DNA of 64,000 nucleotides from Tetranychus cinnabarinus (GCA_022266195.1 WHVY01000001.1:13578001-13642000), one strand, 5' to 3'; shown: positions 24,230-35,764, counted from the first letter of the stretch. Notes: generated from the sequence alone by a model not told the origin. Translations and numbers: made by a program.

Positions 24230-25047
24230 CTTCAATTGAAATATCAAACTCTGACCAAAGATCAGGTTTGATTCCGTTGGAAGCAGAGCATCCATATTTT
24301 CCTTCATGGTACCGAGTAGCATTATGAATCATTAAATTATTGTTTGAAATTTCATAATCAGCAGTTTTCATATTATTAGACTCAATCAAATTCCAAGATG
24401 ATCCTGTAATAATGAAAACGATTGTAAGCAAAGATCCCATTAATTTTACACAATTAAAATTTACCTTCTAATCTTTTCCAAATAACCTTTGACCGAGGAT
24501 AACTAGAAACATGACATTTAACATTGAATGTCTGCCCTATTTTTAGTTTAATGTCAGTGGGTTTTTCAATCCAACTTGGTGAACCTGTGAATTTGATGTA
24601 ATTATTTGTCAGTATCATTTAAATTTGAGCATAAGTAGCTTTTCACCTTCAACTAAAAGTTCACTGGAATGTGAACCAGATCCATATCTGTTTGAAATTT
24701 TGCAAGTGTAGTTTCCAGAATGACTTGATTTAATGGAATCAATGATGAGCATAGATGAATCTTGAATAGCGCCGATCCTAATATCAGATGGGTTCTTGAG
24801 CTCTTCATCATCTTTAAACCATGTTATCTGAAATGGTGAAGACCCAGCAAGACTCTGACAAATGAATGTAAGTTTACCTCCAACCACAGGTTTAACATTG
24901 GTTGAAAACAAAGACACTTTTGGACCTAGAATTGAATGGTTTTAGACAAACACTTTTACCAAATCATTTCAGCCAATACTCACTTTCATGTCCATCAACT
25001 TGAGATCTGATGCAAAGAGTGAAAAAAACGAGGACACAGACAATCAT
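24230..25047 (-). CDS. sDscam A cassette A2
   Basis: Leader 24984-25047 (MIVCVLVFFTLCIRSQVDG), Ig1 24647-24925, Ig2a 24465-24584, Ig2b 24230-24403 (EGKYGCSASNGIKP). All boundaries are phase 1. The element CAAAAAAGCGCC is at 24175-24186, 44-55 nt beyond the Ig2b donor. Ig2a, Ig2b, the intron between them and flanks are almost identical to cassette B12 of the other gene (46187-46541). Confidence 0.9.
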
Positions 25048-25172
25048 TCTGTCAACAAGTCAAATTACATCCACAATGAACAATGGGCACAAAATTTGTA
25101 AACAACAAAGATTTTGCCAAAAAAGCGCCAATTTCCAAGTTAAACTACAACCATGAACTCTTTAAACATTAC

Positions 25173-25979
25173 CCTCTATTGAAATATCAAACTCTGACCA
25201 AAGATCAGGTTCAATTCCATTTGATGCAGAACATCCATATCTTCCTTCATGAGATTTGGTGGCATTCATAATTTGTAAATCATGTTTATGTTGACTATTT
25301 GTCTCGAATTGCGTCCATGATGACCCTTTAATGTATGTAAATAAGATTAACTTTAGGATAGTTCAATGTGTTGAAAAAATCATCCATCAGTACCTTGTAA
25401 TTTTTTCCAAGTTATTGTTGGCTTTGGATAACCCGAAACAAGACATTTTATATTTATCGTCTGATAAATTTTTGATTGTACATTATTTGGTTTCTCGATC
25501 CAATTTGGTGGTCCTAATAAATATAGTTGAATGAAATGACATCACCAAAATAAATAGATATTGAATAGCAAACGATATTACCTTCAACGATGAGTTCAGC
25601 TGTGTATGAGTCATGACCATATCTGTTTGAAATCCTGCAAGTATAGTTGCCAGAATGGCTTGATTTAATCGAATCGATGTGAAGAACTGAAGAATCTTCA
25701 AGATTTCTAATACGTGTCTCTGTAGAGTCCCGAAGTTCATTTCCATCTTTTATCCAAAATATTTGCAATGGTGGTGTTCCAGAAAGACTCTGACAGAAGA
25801 AAGAAGTCTTGCTTCCAATGACTGGCTTAACAGTGGATGAAAATGGAGCTACTTTTGGACCTGTATCGGAATATTTTTGTTACAATTCCTCCATACAATA
25901 CCTAACTCTTACCTTCTTGTCCATGAATTTTTATAACTCCAAAACAGAATGTTGTTAAAATGAATAAACAAAGACCCAT
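25173..25979 (-). CDS. sDscam A cassette A3
   Basis: Leader 25913-25979 (MGLCLFILTTFCFGVIKIHG), Ig1 25582-25860 (NYTCRISNRYGHDSYTAE), Ig2a 25394-25513, Ig2b 25173-25325 (GRYGCSASNGIEP). The element lies at 25118-25129, about 44-55 nt past the donor. A damaged copy of this leader occurs in remnant B3. Confidence 0.88.
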
Positions 25980-26115
25980 GTTTTCACGCTACAACAAAAC
26001 AAGACTTTAAAACTCGACAGATGTAACCAGTTTTTCAAACACAAATAAGATTTAAACAAGCAAAAAAGCGCCAATTTCCAAGTTAAACTACACCCATAAA
26101 CTCTTTAAACATTAC

Positions 26116-26909
26116 CCTCTATTGAAATATCAAACTCTGACCAAAGATCAGGTTTAATTCCATTCGAAGCAGAACATCCATATCTTCCTTCGTGAGATTT
26201 GGTTGCATTCATAATTTGTAAATTATGATTGTGTTGACCAATCGTCTCAAGTTGCGTCCATGAGGATCCTTTAAAAATTTGAAACAAAAATTTTATCATT
26301 CATTGTTAATATTAAAATTTGTGAATAAATAAATACCTTTTAACTTTTTCCAAGTTATTGTGAGTTTTGGATAACCAGAAACAAGACAATGGGTGTTAAT
26401 CATTGAATGGATTTTTGATTTAACATTATTTGGTTTCTCAATCCAATTTGGTGGACCTTTAAAAAATTACTCAATTAGAGGGCAATCACATAGATGGTAG
26501 ACTATTTACCTTCAACTAGAAGTTCAGCTGTGTATGAGTCATATCCATATCTATTCGAAATTTTGCATGTGTAATTTCCAGAATGACTTGATTTGATTGA
26601 ATCAATCCGCAAAATTGATGATTCCTGGATGGTACCAATTTTTATGTCTGGTGAATCTTGAATTTCTTTTCCATCTTTGTACCATGTGATTTGTAATAGT
26701 GAAGACCCAGAAAGCTTCTGGCAAAGAAATGAAGTTGATCCTCCAATCACTGGTTTAACATGGTACGTAAATGGAGCTACTTTTGGACCTGAAGAAGAGT
26801 AAAATGATTAGAAAATTTTATTAATTTGATTTAAATTCTTACCTTCTTGTCCATCAATCTCTTTAAATCCGATGGAAAACACTAGCAAAATTAGTAAACA
26901 AAACCCCAT
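26116..26909 (-). CDS. sDscam A cassette A4 (5'-most of gene A)
   Basis: Leader 26843-26909 (MGFCLLILLVFSIGFKEIDG), Ig1 26510-26788 (STSFLCQKLSG, NYTCKISNRYGYDSYTAE), Ig2a 26337-26456, Ig2b 26116-26268. The element is at 26061-26072. A further copy at 26999-27010 lies about 90 nt upstream of the leader ATG with no exon beyond it. Confidence 0.9.
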
Positions 26910-26998
26910 GTTTTGTCACGACAGAAGAGCAAGAATTAAACAGCCGGTCAAAAAGTAAACAAGTTAGTCAGTTTAAACACGAATAAGATTTTGTCAGA

Positions 26999-27010
26999 CA
27001 AAAAAGCGCC
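26999..27010 (-). promoter_or_regulatory. CAAAAAAGCGCC element without an upstream cassette
   Basis: A full-length copy upstream of leader A4. No Ig2b exon lies beyond it on the plus side (27030-27300), so it is either the promoter-side element of A4 or a trace of a lost fifth cassette. Confidence 0.55.
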
Positions 27011-28148
27011 AACTCCAAGTTGAAATAAAGCTTGAGGCTTCTCAAAAATCACGTGATGTAAACAACTAACTCTAAACAAAAAGTACAATTGAGACGCAAT
27101 TGTCATTAAAGTTGACATCAGTAGAATTAACTTTGGCATCGATGATAGTATACAAGTTGGTTTGTAAGTATCAGCGTTATGATGATCATGGTGATAATTA
27201 CGGAAGAGTGGATATGTTCGGGTAAAATAGTAGTGAACCAATTGGTGGCAAGGTGTATGGTAATCCTAAGAAACAAGCAACTTGGTGAGACTCATTTACT
27301 CTTAAGCATTTACCACGAACTAATCTCTTAGGTGTCTTTAACTAAAGGTTTACAAGGTAAAGGTGCCATCAGCATGAAAATTGGCTTAATTTTTGCATCA
27401 AACTTGAAGGAATCAATTCACTGAGAAAATCAAAATTATAATACATTTTGTAACTTCTGTATTTTCATTATCGGTTAGCTGATCTACAGTCATCGTTGAA
27501 ATTAATTGCTTTAGTTTGACACCAATTCTTGTTTCAATCAATTATCAGTTAATTTTCACTGGTTCAACAGAGGTAGAGTTTCGAGCATAATTGATTAGGG
27601 ACATTGAGACATTGAAGTTGAATGATAGTGCAATGCCATGCTAGCAATACAGAATATAAAAGTTTTCAAGCAACCAGAATTTAAGCGGGAAAACATGCAA
27701 TATTATGAATGAAAATTTGAAAGTTGGATGTTATTAGAGGTTTATGAATAATGGTTGAATCAAAACAATAATAAGATTCTACAATCATATAAAGAGATCA
27801 ATTTAATGTTTTAGGATAATACGTTCAAGAAATGATTACAAATTTACTAATTAGTATAATTCAAACATCAAGAGTTTGCTGTCAATTCGATAATTTATTT
27901 TAATTGTGACCTTTTTGAGTCTATTTATGTTGAAAATGTCGCAAAGTTGCGATGAAAATTCTATCTCTTAACAATAATATCAATTGTTCATGATTTGATT
28001 AGCGATGAGAAAATCTGGTGAAAAGTTGAATCTAAAGCATGCGATTTTAAACGTGCTTGATTGTAAATCAATGTGGCAATAACTAAAAAGCAAATAAATA
28101 ATAATAAGTTATAAATATCGGTAAAATTCAAGCAGGAGCTGATAATGA
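27011..28148. other. Spacer between sDscam A and sDscam B
   Basis: Non-coding AT-rich sequence between the 5' end of array A and the terminal exon of gene B. A 97-codon minus frame at 26948-27241 reads through the element and has no domain, so it is rejected. The gene B 3' UTR must begin here. Confidence 0.55.
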
Positions 28149-29960
28149 TTATCGTGGAAAGTCATAAATATGAGAAGGATCAACCATCTTTGAGTGTCTC
28201 TGCATAAAAAAGCAAAATTGTATTACAATTTTATTTAAATGAATAAAAATAAGATATCATCAGGAAGTTTAATGAACACTGTTAATTCTAGTTTTCACAA
28301 TTCAAATCATTTGAACATAAGCTGAAAAACTCATGACGTAAACTTTCCTGATCTTATCTGGAGGTGATTCAAGATTAATGTGTCTAGTAACTTACATTTT
28401 CTGTTGGCAAATTTGAATATGAGACTGGGTATTGATTAACATGATGATCCGACATCATGGTACCATTCATCAAGGGTTTAGTGTTATCTGAATCAATGAA
28501 CCGTCGTTCAGTGCCAAAATTGGGTATTGATTTATTGAGCGGGAGAGTTCCAGTGGCTAAAGCAAACTCAAAGTTAGGTTTGGTTGATGCCTCTAATTGA
28601 GCTTTCCTAACATAGACAAATGCAATGACAATGACAATTATGATGATGGATACGGCAATAATGATTGACAAAACACTGACAAAGGCTCTACTATCACCAT
28701 ATTGACCATTTGAGCCCTCGAAAATTGACCCGATGGCAAAATCTCGGTGCGAGCGAATAGTTCGTGTTTTTACCAAATGACTAGGATCACTAACTCCATT
28801 TTCATTTGAAGCAGTCAAATAAATTGTGTAGACAGTATCAGGATTTAGAGCTGTTAATGTATATTCACCGACATCTTTGTTTTCAAGGAAAATGTCCATT
28901 TCACGCCAATCAGAGTCATCACCTTCTTTTAAATGTAAATCAAGATTTTGAATTTTACTTGACCCAGAAGATAAAATATAGCCCAAAGTTATTGAGTCAG
29001 TGGTAACTGATGATACATGAAACCGTGGAGCAATAGGAACATCACCAGATAATGTTTCAACAGTTATTTCTGAACTTTCAGGTCCACTTCCAGCAGAATT
29101 GAAAGCTTTCAATATGATAGAGTATTTGGCACCTTTTAATAAAGACCTCAAAAAGTATTCATGGTGTGAGGAGTTTGATTCAGGGATGGAAACAGTTCTC
29201 AATGAATGAGGGGTCTTGTAGTCGTCAATCAATCGATAACCAACATAAAAACCAAGCAGTTTGCCATTCCAAGTATTTCTAGGAGGTGATCTCCAAGCCA
29301 AGCGAGCCGTTGTTGGACCTCGTGCAATTGCATGAAGATCAATTGGTGCTCCAGATGGCTCCTCTTCTCCAGTAACAAAGCTGATTTTCTGTGAAGGTGC
29401 ACCAGAGCCAACTTCGTTGACAGCAATAACAGTAGATTCATATTGACTTCCAGGTTCTAGATCTTTGATCAAATGTAGGTTTAGTGAAGAAGAAACGTTT
29501 ATTTCGTGAAGACGGTCATTGACACCAGGAGATGAAACTTTCCAATACCTTATGATATAACTGAGAATTGAAGTTTTACTCTCAGGTGGCTTAGCCCAAG
29601 AAACACTCACAGTTCGAGACCAAACTTGTTGCACGGCAAAGTTTAGAGGAGCTGGTGGAGGTTCAATAATGGTGACACGAATTTTTCGCTCATCTTTGCC
29701 AAATGAATTTTCCGCCAAACAAAGATAAAGACCATCGTCTTTGACATCAGCTGAGTTAACTGTAAGCATACTTCTAGTTCCATCGTTATTTGGTGCGTCC
29801 GTTATTTGATATCTAAGTGGATCAACCTTGTCAATTGGGGTAGAGTCTTTGAACCATTTGACAGTAACTGGCTGGTCACCGTCAGCTGAGCATTCCAGTT
29901 CAAGAGGGTTGCCCTTTTTGGTAGAAACAGCGATATTCTTTTCCTTAAATTCGGCTGGGA
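28149..29960 (-). CDS. sDscam gene B: shared constant exons (Ig3, FN3 x3, TM, tail)
   Basis: Exon 28396-29960 enters at TATAG (29961-29962) in phase 1: Ig3 (LELECSADG, GLYLCLAENSFG), FN3 domains at PPAPLNFAV, GAPIDLHAIARGPTT and PIAPRFHVS, TM helix (IIIAVSIIIIVIVIAFVYV), then the tail. At PTEN a perfect donor (AAT|GTAAGT) is followed by an acceptor TTTTTTATGCAG at 28200-28201 and a last 17-codon exon 28149-28199, RHSKMVDPSHIYDFPR-stop. Its end matches the RHFYDYPQ end of gene A, so splicing is the likely main form; reading through gives VSY-stop at 28384. With cassette B1 the spliced product is 742 aa. Gene B runs 50932-28149 and lies head-to-tail upstream of gene A. Confidence 0.92.
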
Positions 29961-30028
29961 CTATATGGTACAAAAATAAAGAGTTAGTAAAACATCTAAC
30001 CAAAGAAATCTGTTTATAATGAGTAGTT

Positions 30029-30056
30029 AACTTGAGAGAGGCGCTTTCGTGGCAAT
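30029..30056 (-). promoter_or_regulatory. Putative docking site of sDscam B
   Basis: About 75-90 nt upstream of the constant-exon acceptor. The plus strand has CTTGAGAGAGGCGCTTTCG; the RNA reads CGAAAGCGCCUCUCUCAAGU. It shares GCGCCUCUCUCAAG exactly with the site of gene A, while surrounding intron sequence differs. AAAGCGCC and the flanking AAG can pair with the cassette elements. Confidence 0.6.
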
Positions 30057-30664
30057 TATTAAAAACCTTTCGTTTATGCAAAATTAAGGATTAATTAAAT
30101 CTGAAAAAAATTAAGTTAGTATTAAATTATCAAATTATTTTTGGTTTAATGAATGAGGACTGAATATACTGTTATAGTTAACAGCTTTAAATTCATTTTG
30201 ACACCTGAGGAAAGAAATGTGATGAAAGATTAAGAGAATAGTTAAAATCGATGAAAATGAAGAGTTCAGCATTGAGCACACAGTTGAAGAGCTAGAATGT
30301 TTGTCGACATGGTCCAAAAGCAGAAACTGAAAAAAGAAAAAGAAAGTTATTAGTGGAGAGTTCTAAAATGATTTTGAGCCATAAAATTGTATGAATACCG
30401 TTTTTCATAATATCATCAAAGATTTAATATCATGATCCTTTAAATTTCACTGCTATTTAAACAGAACGGGTTCGAAATTAGCCTGAATTTCATATGAACC
30501 GTCTGCAACAAAACAGTTAAATCTTTCCCATGTCGAGTACAACGTTGCGATAGCTGGTGAGTAAATGCGAGAAAAACTTTCCCAATGGCTAATAAGGAAA
30601 AATTTGTTACTTTAAATCAAATTTTCTACATATAATGATAAAATAAAACCATAACCAAACTTAC
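30057..30664. other. Proximal spacer of array B with a relic leader
   Basis: No Ig exon is visible. A minus-strand frame from the ATG at 30272 (MLNSSFSSILTILLIFHHIS) looks like a signal peptide and continues LRCQNE, similar to the leader end of B9 and B16 (CNCQNG), but the donor position reads AATTTA in place of GTAAGT. It is probably the leftover of a lost cassette. Confidence 0.4.
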
Positions 30665-30728
30665 CTTTCATATCTCTGGTGGATAAGTGATTGACATGAT
30701 TGATGAAACAGAATTGAATCGAGAGCAT
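30665..30728 (-). other. Solitary leader-like exon (B0)
   Basis: ATG at 30728, 64 nt, then a good donor (AAAG|GTAAGTTTGG) in phase 1: the same length and phase as leader exons of other cassettes. It lies 75-86 nt downstream of the element of B1. It has no Ig1 or Ig2 exons after it, and its peptide (MLSIQFCFINHVNHLSTRD) is a poor signal peptide. It could splice directly to Ig3 or be a relic. Confidence 0.4.
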
Positions 30729-30850
30729 TAAGCTTAAAGAACTGAAATGGCAAGAACTAATGTTGATATCGTTTTATCATTTCACAAGTAAAATATTTGA
30801 AACAAAAAAGCGCCAATTTCCGAAGAGATCATTATTATATAAAACATTAC

Positions 30851-31660
30851 CCTCGATGGAAATATCAAACTCTGACCAAAGATCAGGTTCAATTCCATTT
30901 GATGCAGAACATCCATATCTTCCTTCGTGAGATTTGGTTGCATTCATAATTTGTAAATCATAATTAAATTGCGAGTCAAGTCTAGTCCATGAAGATCCTA
31001 CAATTAGGAAAATAAATGAATAACAATTAAAAGATATGTTAAATTTACATGCACACTAATGAAATACCTTGTAATTTTTTCCAAGTTATTGTTGGTTTTG
31101 GGTATCCAGAAACATGACATCTGTTTTTGACCACACGATGGATTTTGGTTTTTATATTATTTGGTTTCTCAATCCAATTTGGTGGACCTAATAAATATAG
31201 TTGAATGAAACATCACTACAAATGTACCAAAATTAATGGCAATTGAATAGCAAACAACATACCTTCAACGATGAGTTCAGCTGTATATGAGTCATAGCCA
31301 TGTCTATTTGAAATTCTGCAAGTATAATTTCCAGAATGACTTGATTTGATTGAATCAATGAGCAACACTGAAGAATCTTCTAGATTCCTAATACGAGTTG
31401 CTGATGAATCCTGTAATTCATTTCCATCTTTATACCAAGATATTTGAAACGGAGATGTTCCAGAGACACTTTGACAAGTAAATGAAGTCTTTCCACCAAT
31501 CATTGGTTTGATAAGGGATGAAAATGGGGCAACTTTAGGACCTATATTTGAATATTTTAGTTAAAAATAATGCATCATATTTCTAGTTCTTACCTTCCTG
31601 TCCATGTGTCTTTACAATTACAGAGGAAAATGTGAATAAAATTATAAGAAAAAACTCCAT
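30851..31660 (-). CDS. sDscam B cassette B1
   Basis: Leader 31594-31660 (MEFFLIILFTFSSVIVKTHG), Ig1 31263-31541 (NYTCRISNRHGYDSYTAE), Ig2a 31068-31187, Ig2b 30851-30997 (147 nt, one of the shortest). The element is at 30803-30814, 36-47 nt beyond the donor. First intact cassette upstream of the constant part of gene B. Confidence 0.9.
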
Positions 31661-31801
31661 GTTTTCACAATAACAAGACAAGGTACAATACTCGAAGAAA
31701 TGCAAGTCTGTTTTAGACTTTTAAACACAAATAAGATTCAAACAAACAAAAAAGCGCCAATTTCCAAGTGAAAATACATCTGTAAACTCCTTAAACATTA
31801 C

Positions 31802-32593
31802 CCTCAATTGAAATATCAAACTCTGACCAAAGATTAGGTTCGATTCCATTTGAAGCAGAACATCCATATCTTCCTTCATGAGATTTGGTTGCATTCATAA
31901 TCTGTAAATCATGATTATGATGACCATTTGACTCAAGTTGTATCCATGAGGATCCTTCAATGACAAAATTATGTAAGTTTAAAATTGATGCCTAATTTAA
32001 TTAATTCTGTACCTTGTAATTTTTTCCAAGTTATTGTGGGTTTCGGATATCCAGAAACAAGGCATTTGATATTGATCCTTTGATGGTTTCTTGATTTGAC
32101 ATTATTTGGTTTCTCAATCCAATTTGGTGGACCTGAATTTAGTTTTATCATTCAGATATTAATCTGCAATTGATATAACAACTGCAATTACCTACCTGTA
32201 ACCAAAAGTTCACTAGTGTAAGAATCTGATCCGAATCTATTTGATATCCTGCAAGTATAATTCCCAGAATGGCTGGATTGAATTGAGTCAATTGTTAATG
32301 TTGACGGTTCTTCGTTTGATCGAATACGAATAAAAGAAGAATCTTCAAGTTCTTTTCCATCCTTGAACCAGAGTATGCGAAAAGGGGGCGACCCAGCAAG
32401 ACTGTGACAAAGAAATGAAATCCTACCTCCAATCACAGGTTTAACGAGTGATGCAAATGGAGCAACCCTTGGACCTGGATTAGACATTATAATTACAACC
32501 CTATCAATTATACACCTTACTCTTACCTTCTTGTCCAATAACATTCTCGAAAATAATGGAAAATGTGAATAAAATGAGTAAATAGAAATTCAT
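31802..32593 (-). CDS. sDscam B cassette B2
   Basis: Leader 32527-32593 (MNFYLLILFTFSIIFENVIG), Ig1 32196-32474 (NYTCRISNRFGSDSYTSE, ending VTG at donor GTAGGT), Ig2a 32013-32132, Ig2b 31802-31954. The element is at 31748-31759. Confidence 0.9.
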
Positions 32594-32679
32594 GTTTTTC
32601 TTTAAAGTCAAATATTTAAATGTCCTAACACAATGTAAACAAGTTTTCAGTTGTTGAACACAAATAAGATTCAAACAAA

Positions 32680-33592
32680 CAAAAAAGCGCCAATTTCCAA
32701 GTGAAAATACATCTTTCAAAACTTTAAATATAACCATCAATTGAAATATCAAATTCTGACTAGAAATCTGGTTCAATTCCATTTGAAGCAGAATATTCTT
32801 ATCTTCCTTCATGAGATTTGGTCACATTCATGATTTGTAAATTATGATTGTGCTGACCATTTAAAGCAACGGTGAGTAATTTGTTTAAAACATATTTTCG
32901 TTGACTGTTTTTTAAGCCCCAGTCACATTTTATATTTATGTTACACTTGTTCAACCACTTTAGGAGTTGTTAAATAAAGCCATCGAAATTTCGCTTGCAA
33001 AAAGAGCATGAAAAATGAAGCATGGGAAAGAGTTCCTCTGAAAGAGAAAATACAAAATTTCAAGAAAACATCCGATTTAGTTGCAGCAAAGTATCGTTAT
33101 TATTTACTAGCTAAAACCATACTTGATCAGGGTTCTGGAGGAGAGAAGGATGATTCTAATGGATATTTCATTAAACCAACTATCATCGAGTGCAATTATT
33201 TAAATGATAAGTTATTCAATGAAGAAATTTTTGGTCCAGTTTTGACTGTTTATCAGTATGACGATGCATCGGTTGATCAAACATTACGGCAGGTCATAGG
33301 AATATTCATTATTCTCTTACTGGAACGATTTTTGAACGAGATCTGTGAGTTTTTTTTAAATTTTTTGGCCATTTTCGTCCATTTAGATCCTTTAAAAATT
33401 TGAAACAAAAATTTTATCATTCACTGTTAATATTAAAATTGAATGAATAAATAAATACCTTGTAACTTTTTCCAAGTTATTGTTACACTTCCTCTATAAC
33501 ATATCTAACTCTTACCTTCTTGTTCATGAATTTTTATAACTCCAAAACAAAATGTTGTTAAAATGAATAAAGACCCATGTTTTCAAGCTACA
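32680..33592 (-). pseudogene. sDscam B cassette remnant B3, split by a P5CDH fragment
   Basis: Keeps a perfect element (32680-32691) and most of Ig2b (about 32736-32870). The frame has an in-frame TAA after EGR, the domain Cys codon is now Tyr (TGT to TAT), the Trp codon is TAG, and the donor has become GTTATA. Foreign DNA (32871-33384) then interrupts the exon. Beyond it come the Ig2b end, the intron and 24 nt of Ig2a (33461-33484), joined straight to a leader like that of A3 with a 4-nt deletion (33530-33592). Ig1 is gone. Confidence 0.85.
32871..33384 (+). pseudogene. Delta-1-pyrroline-5-carboxylate dehydrogenase fragment
   Basis: Plus-strand sequence reads ELLNKAIEISLAKR, then in another frame NEAWERVPLKEKIQNFKKTS and KYRYYLLAKTILDQG, then directly GEKDDSNGYFIKP and NEEIFGPVLTVYQYDD, then after a further frameshift (near 33293) YSLTGTIFERDL. 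These match the N-terminal region and a much later region of mitochondrial P5C dehydrogenase (ALDH4 family, proline catabolism; typical NEEIFGPVL motif), with a large internal part missing, including the catalytic Cys. Two frameshifts and the deletion mark it as dead. It lies antisense to the host array and is flanked on both sides by Ig2b sequence, so it was inserted into that exon. A complete parent gene is expected elsewhere. Confidence 0.85.
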
Positions 33593-33715
33593 CTAAAACA
33601 AGTTTTTAAAACTCGACAGATGCAACCAGTTTTTTAAACACAAAAAAATTTTGACAAACAAAAAAGCGCTCATTTTCAAGTGGAAATATTACGTCAGAAA
33701 CTCCTTAAACATTAC

Positions 33716-34566
33716 CCTCAATTGAAATATCAAACTCTGACCAAAGATCAGGTTCAATTCCATTCGAAGCAGAACATCCATACCTTCCTTCGTGAGATTT
33801 GGTTGAATTCGTAATTTGCAAAAGATTATGATGACCGTTTGACTCAAGTTGTATCCATGAGGATCCTTTAAAAATTTGAAACAAACAAACATTTTATCAT
33901 TCATTATTTACATTAAAATTTGTGAATAAATAAATACCTTGTAACTTTTTCCAAGTTATTGTGGGTTTTGGATAACCAGAAACAAGACAATGGGTGTTTA
34001 TCATTGAATGGATTTTTGATTTGACATTATTTGGTTTCTCAATCCAATTTGGTGGACCTGTAAATAAGTATATAATTTATCACTGAATATCAAATTTAAA
34101 AAATCAATCACCTTAATCTATGAAGAACGGGAAAAATTATATACCTGTAACTAAAAGTTCACTTGAGTAAGAGTCTGATCCATGTCTATTCGACATCTTG
34201 CAAGTATAATTCCCAGAGTGACTTGACTGGATAGGGTCTATTGTCAAAGTTGACGGTTCTTCGTTTGATCTAATCCGAATGTAAGAAGAATCTTGAAGTA
34301 TTTTCCCATCTTTCAGCCAAACTACACTCATTGGAGGCGATCCTGAAAGACTTTGACACAAGAATGATGTTTTTCCTCCAATCACTGGTTTAATGGAAGG
34401 TGAAAATGGAGCTACTTTTGGACCTGAAAATGAAAACTGTAAGTACACCAAGAATAGCTAATTTGCTATGATTAAATTCCTTACTTTCTTGGCCATAACT
34501 ACCAGGGACAGTCAGCAAAATTCCAATAAGGAAGTATGTTGGTAACATGATTATAAAACAACCCAT
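33716..34566 (-). CDS. sDscam B cassette B4
   Basis: Leader 34485-34566 (82 nt, the longest intact one: MGCFIIMLPTYFLIGILLTV), Ig1 34145-34423 (NYTCKMSNRHGSDSYSSE), Ig2a 33938-34057, Ig2b 33716-33865. The element at 33659-33670 has the variant end GCGCT. The Ig2a/Ig2b intron is almost the same as in A4. Confidence 0.9.
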
Positions 34567-34694
34567 TAAAAAATTTACACAAAGATCGTGATCTTGTTTT
34601 TAAATATTTGCAACAAACTCATTTGAGCCAGTAAAAATTTAGAATGAAAAAGCGCAACTTTCAAGCAAGAAAAGTGATAAAATTAAAGATTTAC

Positions 34695-35495
34695 CCTGTA
34701 TTATAACACTAAATTCAGCCCACAAATCAGGTTGAATATTGTTGGAAGCAGAACAGCCATAGCGACCGTTGACATTACGATCAGCCTGTTGGATGATCAA
34801 TTTTTGCCCTTCATTTCGGAATAGCTTGTCATTCCCAATTTCAATCCATGATGAACCTGTGAATGGAAGTTTTGATGTACACATTGAGGTAAATATCGTG
34901 AATAACTATTTTAGCAAAACTAACCATCAAATCTTTTCCAAATTATTCTGGGTTTCGGATAGCCTGAGACAATACATTGTACAATAACATCTTCACCATG
35001 ATGCAAATTGACATTTATAGGCTTTTCAATCCAATAAGGGGGACCTAAAGAGCAAAAGCGATGAGTAGGCAATCAACAAAAAAACATTTTAATCTATCAC
35101 CTTCAACAGTAAGTTCAGATGAATATGAGTCGAAACCATGACTGTTAGATATTTTGCATGTATAATTTCCAGAATGACCTGAAGTAATCGGATCAAGAAT
35201 CAGCATTGATGAACCTTCAATTGTATGAATTTTGATTGATTGAGAATTAGAAAGCTCTTCCCCATCTTTAAGCCAGACTACACGGAATGGCGGGGATCCT
35301 AGAAGACTTTGACAGGTGAATGAAGTTTTACCACCAATCACAGGTTTGACCAAAGATGAGAATGGGGCTACTTTAGGACCTACAAATATAAAATTAAATT
35401 AGAAGAGGACGAAACAAGAGGAATTACTTACTTTCTTGACCATGACTGATGGATAGGTACATAAACAGGATAAAAAAGGCCAAAACTTTGGACAT
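34695..35495 (-). CDS. sDscam B cassette B5
   Basis: Leader 35432-35495 (MSKVLAFFILFMYLSISHG), Ig1 35101-35379 (NYTCKISNSHGFDSYSSE), Ig2a 34925-35044 (donor GTTAGT), Ig2b 34695-34856 (GRYGCSASNNIQPDLWAE). The element variant GAAAAAGCGCA is at about 34646-34657. Confidence 0.9.
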
Positions 35496-35764
35496 GTTGT
35501 AATTATTTTGAATTTCGATCTTTTCCAGTTCAAATAAATATTATGTCGCCTATGAAATAAAGTATCATTCAATAACAATGTTATTTTGGCCAAAAGCGCC
35601 AATTTTCAAGAAGAGTATAGGAAAAATATTTCAATAAAAATACAAAAGTGAACAAGTTTGACAAATTTAGACAAAAATATACAAGCTTTGTCAACGGATT
35701 CCATGGATTCATGTATAAGAAAGCGCCAATCATCAAGACAATTAATTTCATGAAAAAAGTTTAC

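Noticed and set aside
25582..25860. Possible one-base frameshift in Ig1 of cassette A3
   Set aside because: On recount the exon is 279 nt, a multiple of three, and the frame is open; the apparent extra base was a counting slip.
26948..27241. 97-codon minus frame with hydrophobic stretches upstream of A4
   Set aside because: It reads straight through the CAAAAAAGCGCC element, has no Ig homology and no donor in phase 1.
30460..30485. GGTTCGAAATTAGC as a tRNA B box
   Set aside because: No matching A box, no cloverleaf and no T-run terminator nearby.
33008..33403. Reading the P5CDH-like frame as a functional small gene
   Set aside because: Frameshifts at both ends, a large internal deletion and no catalytic region.
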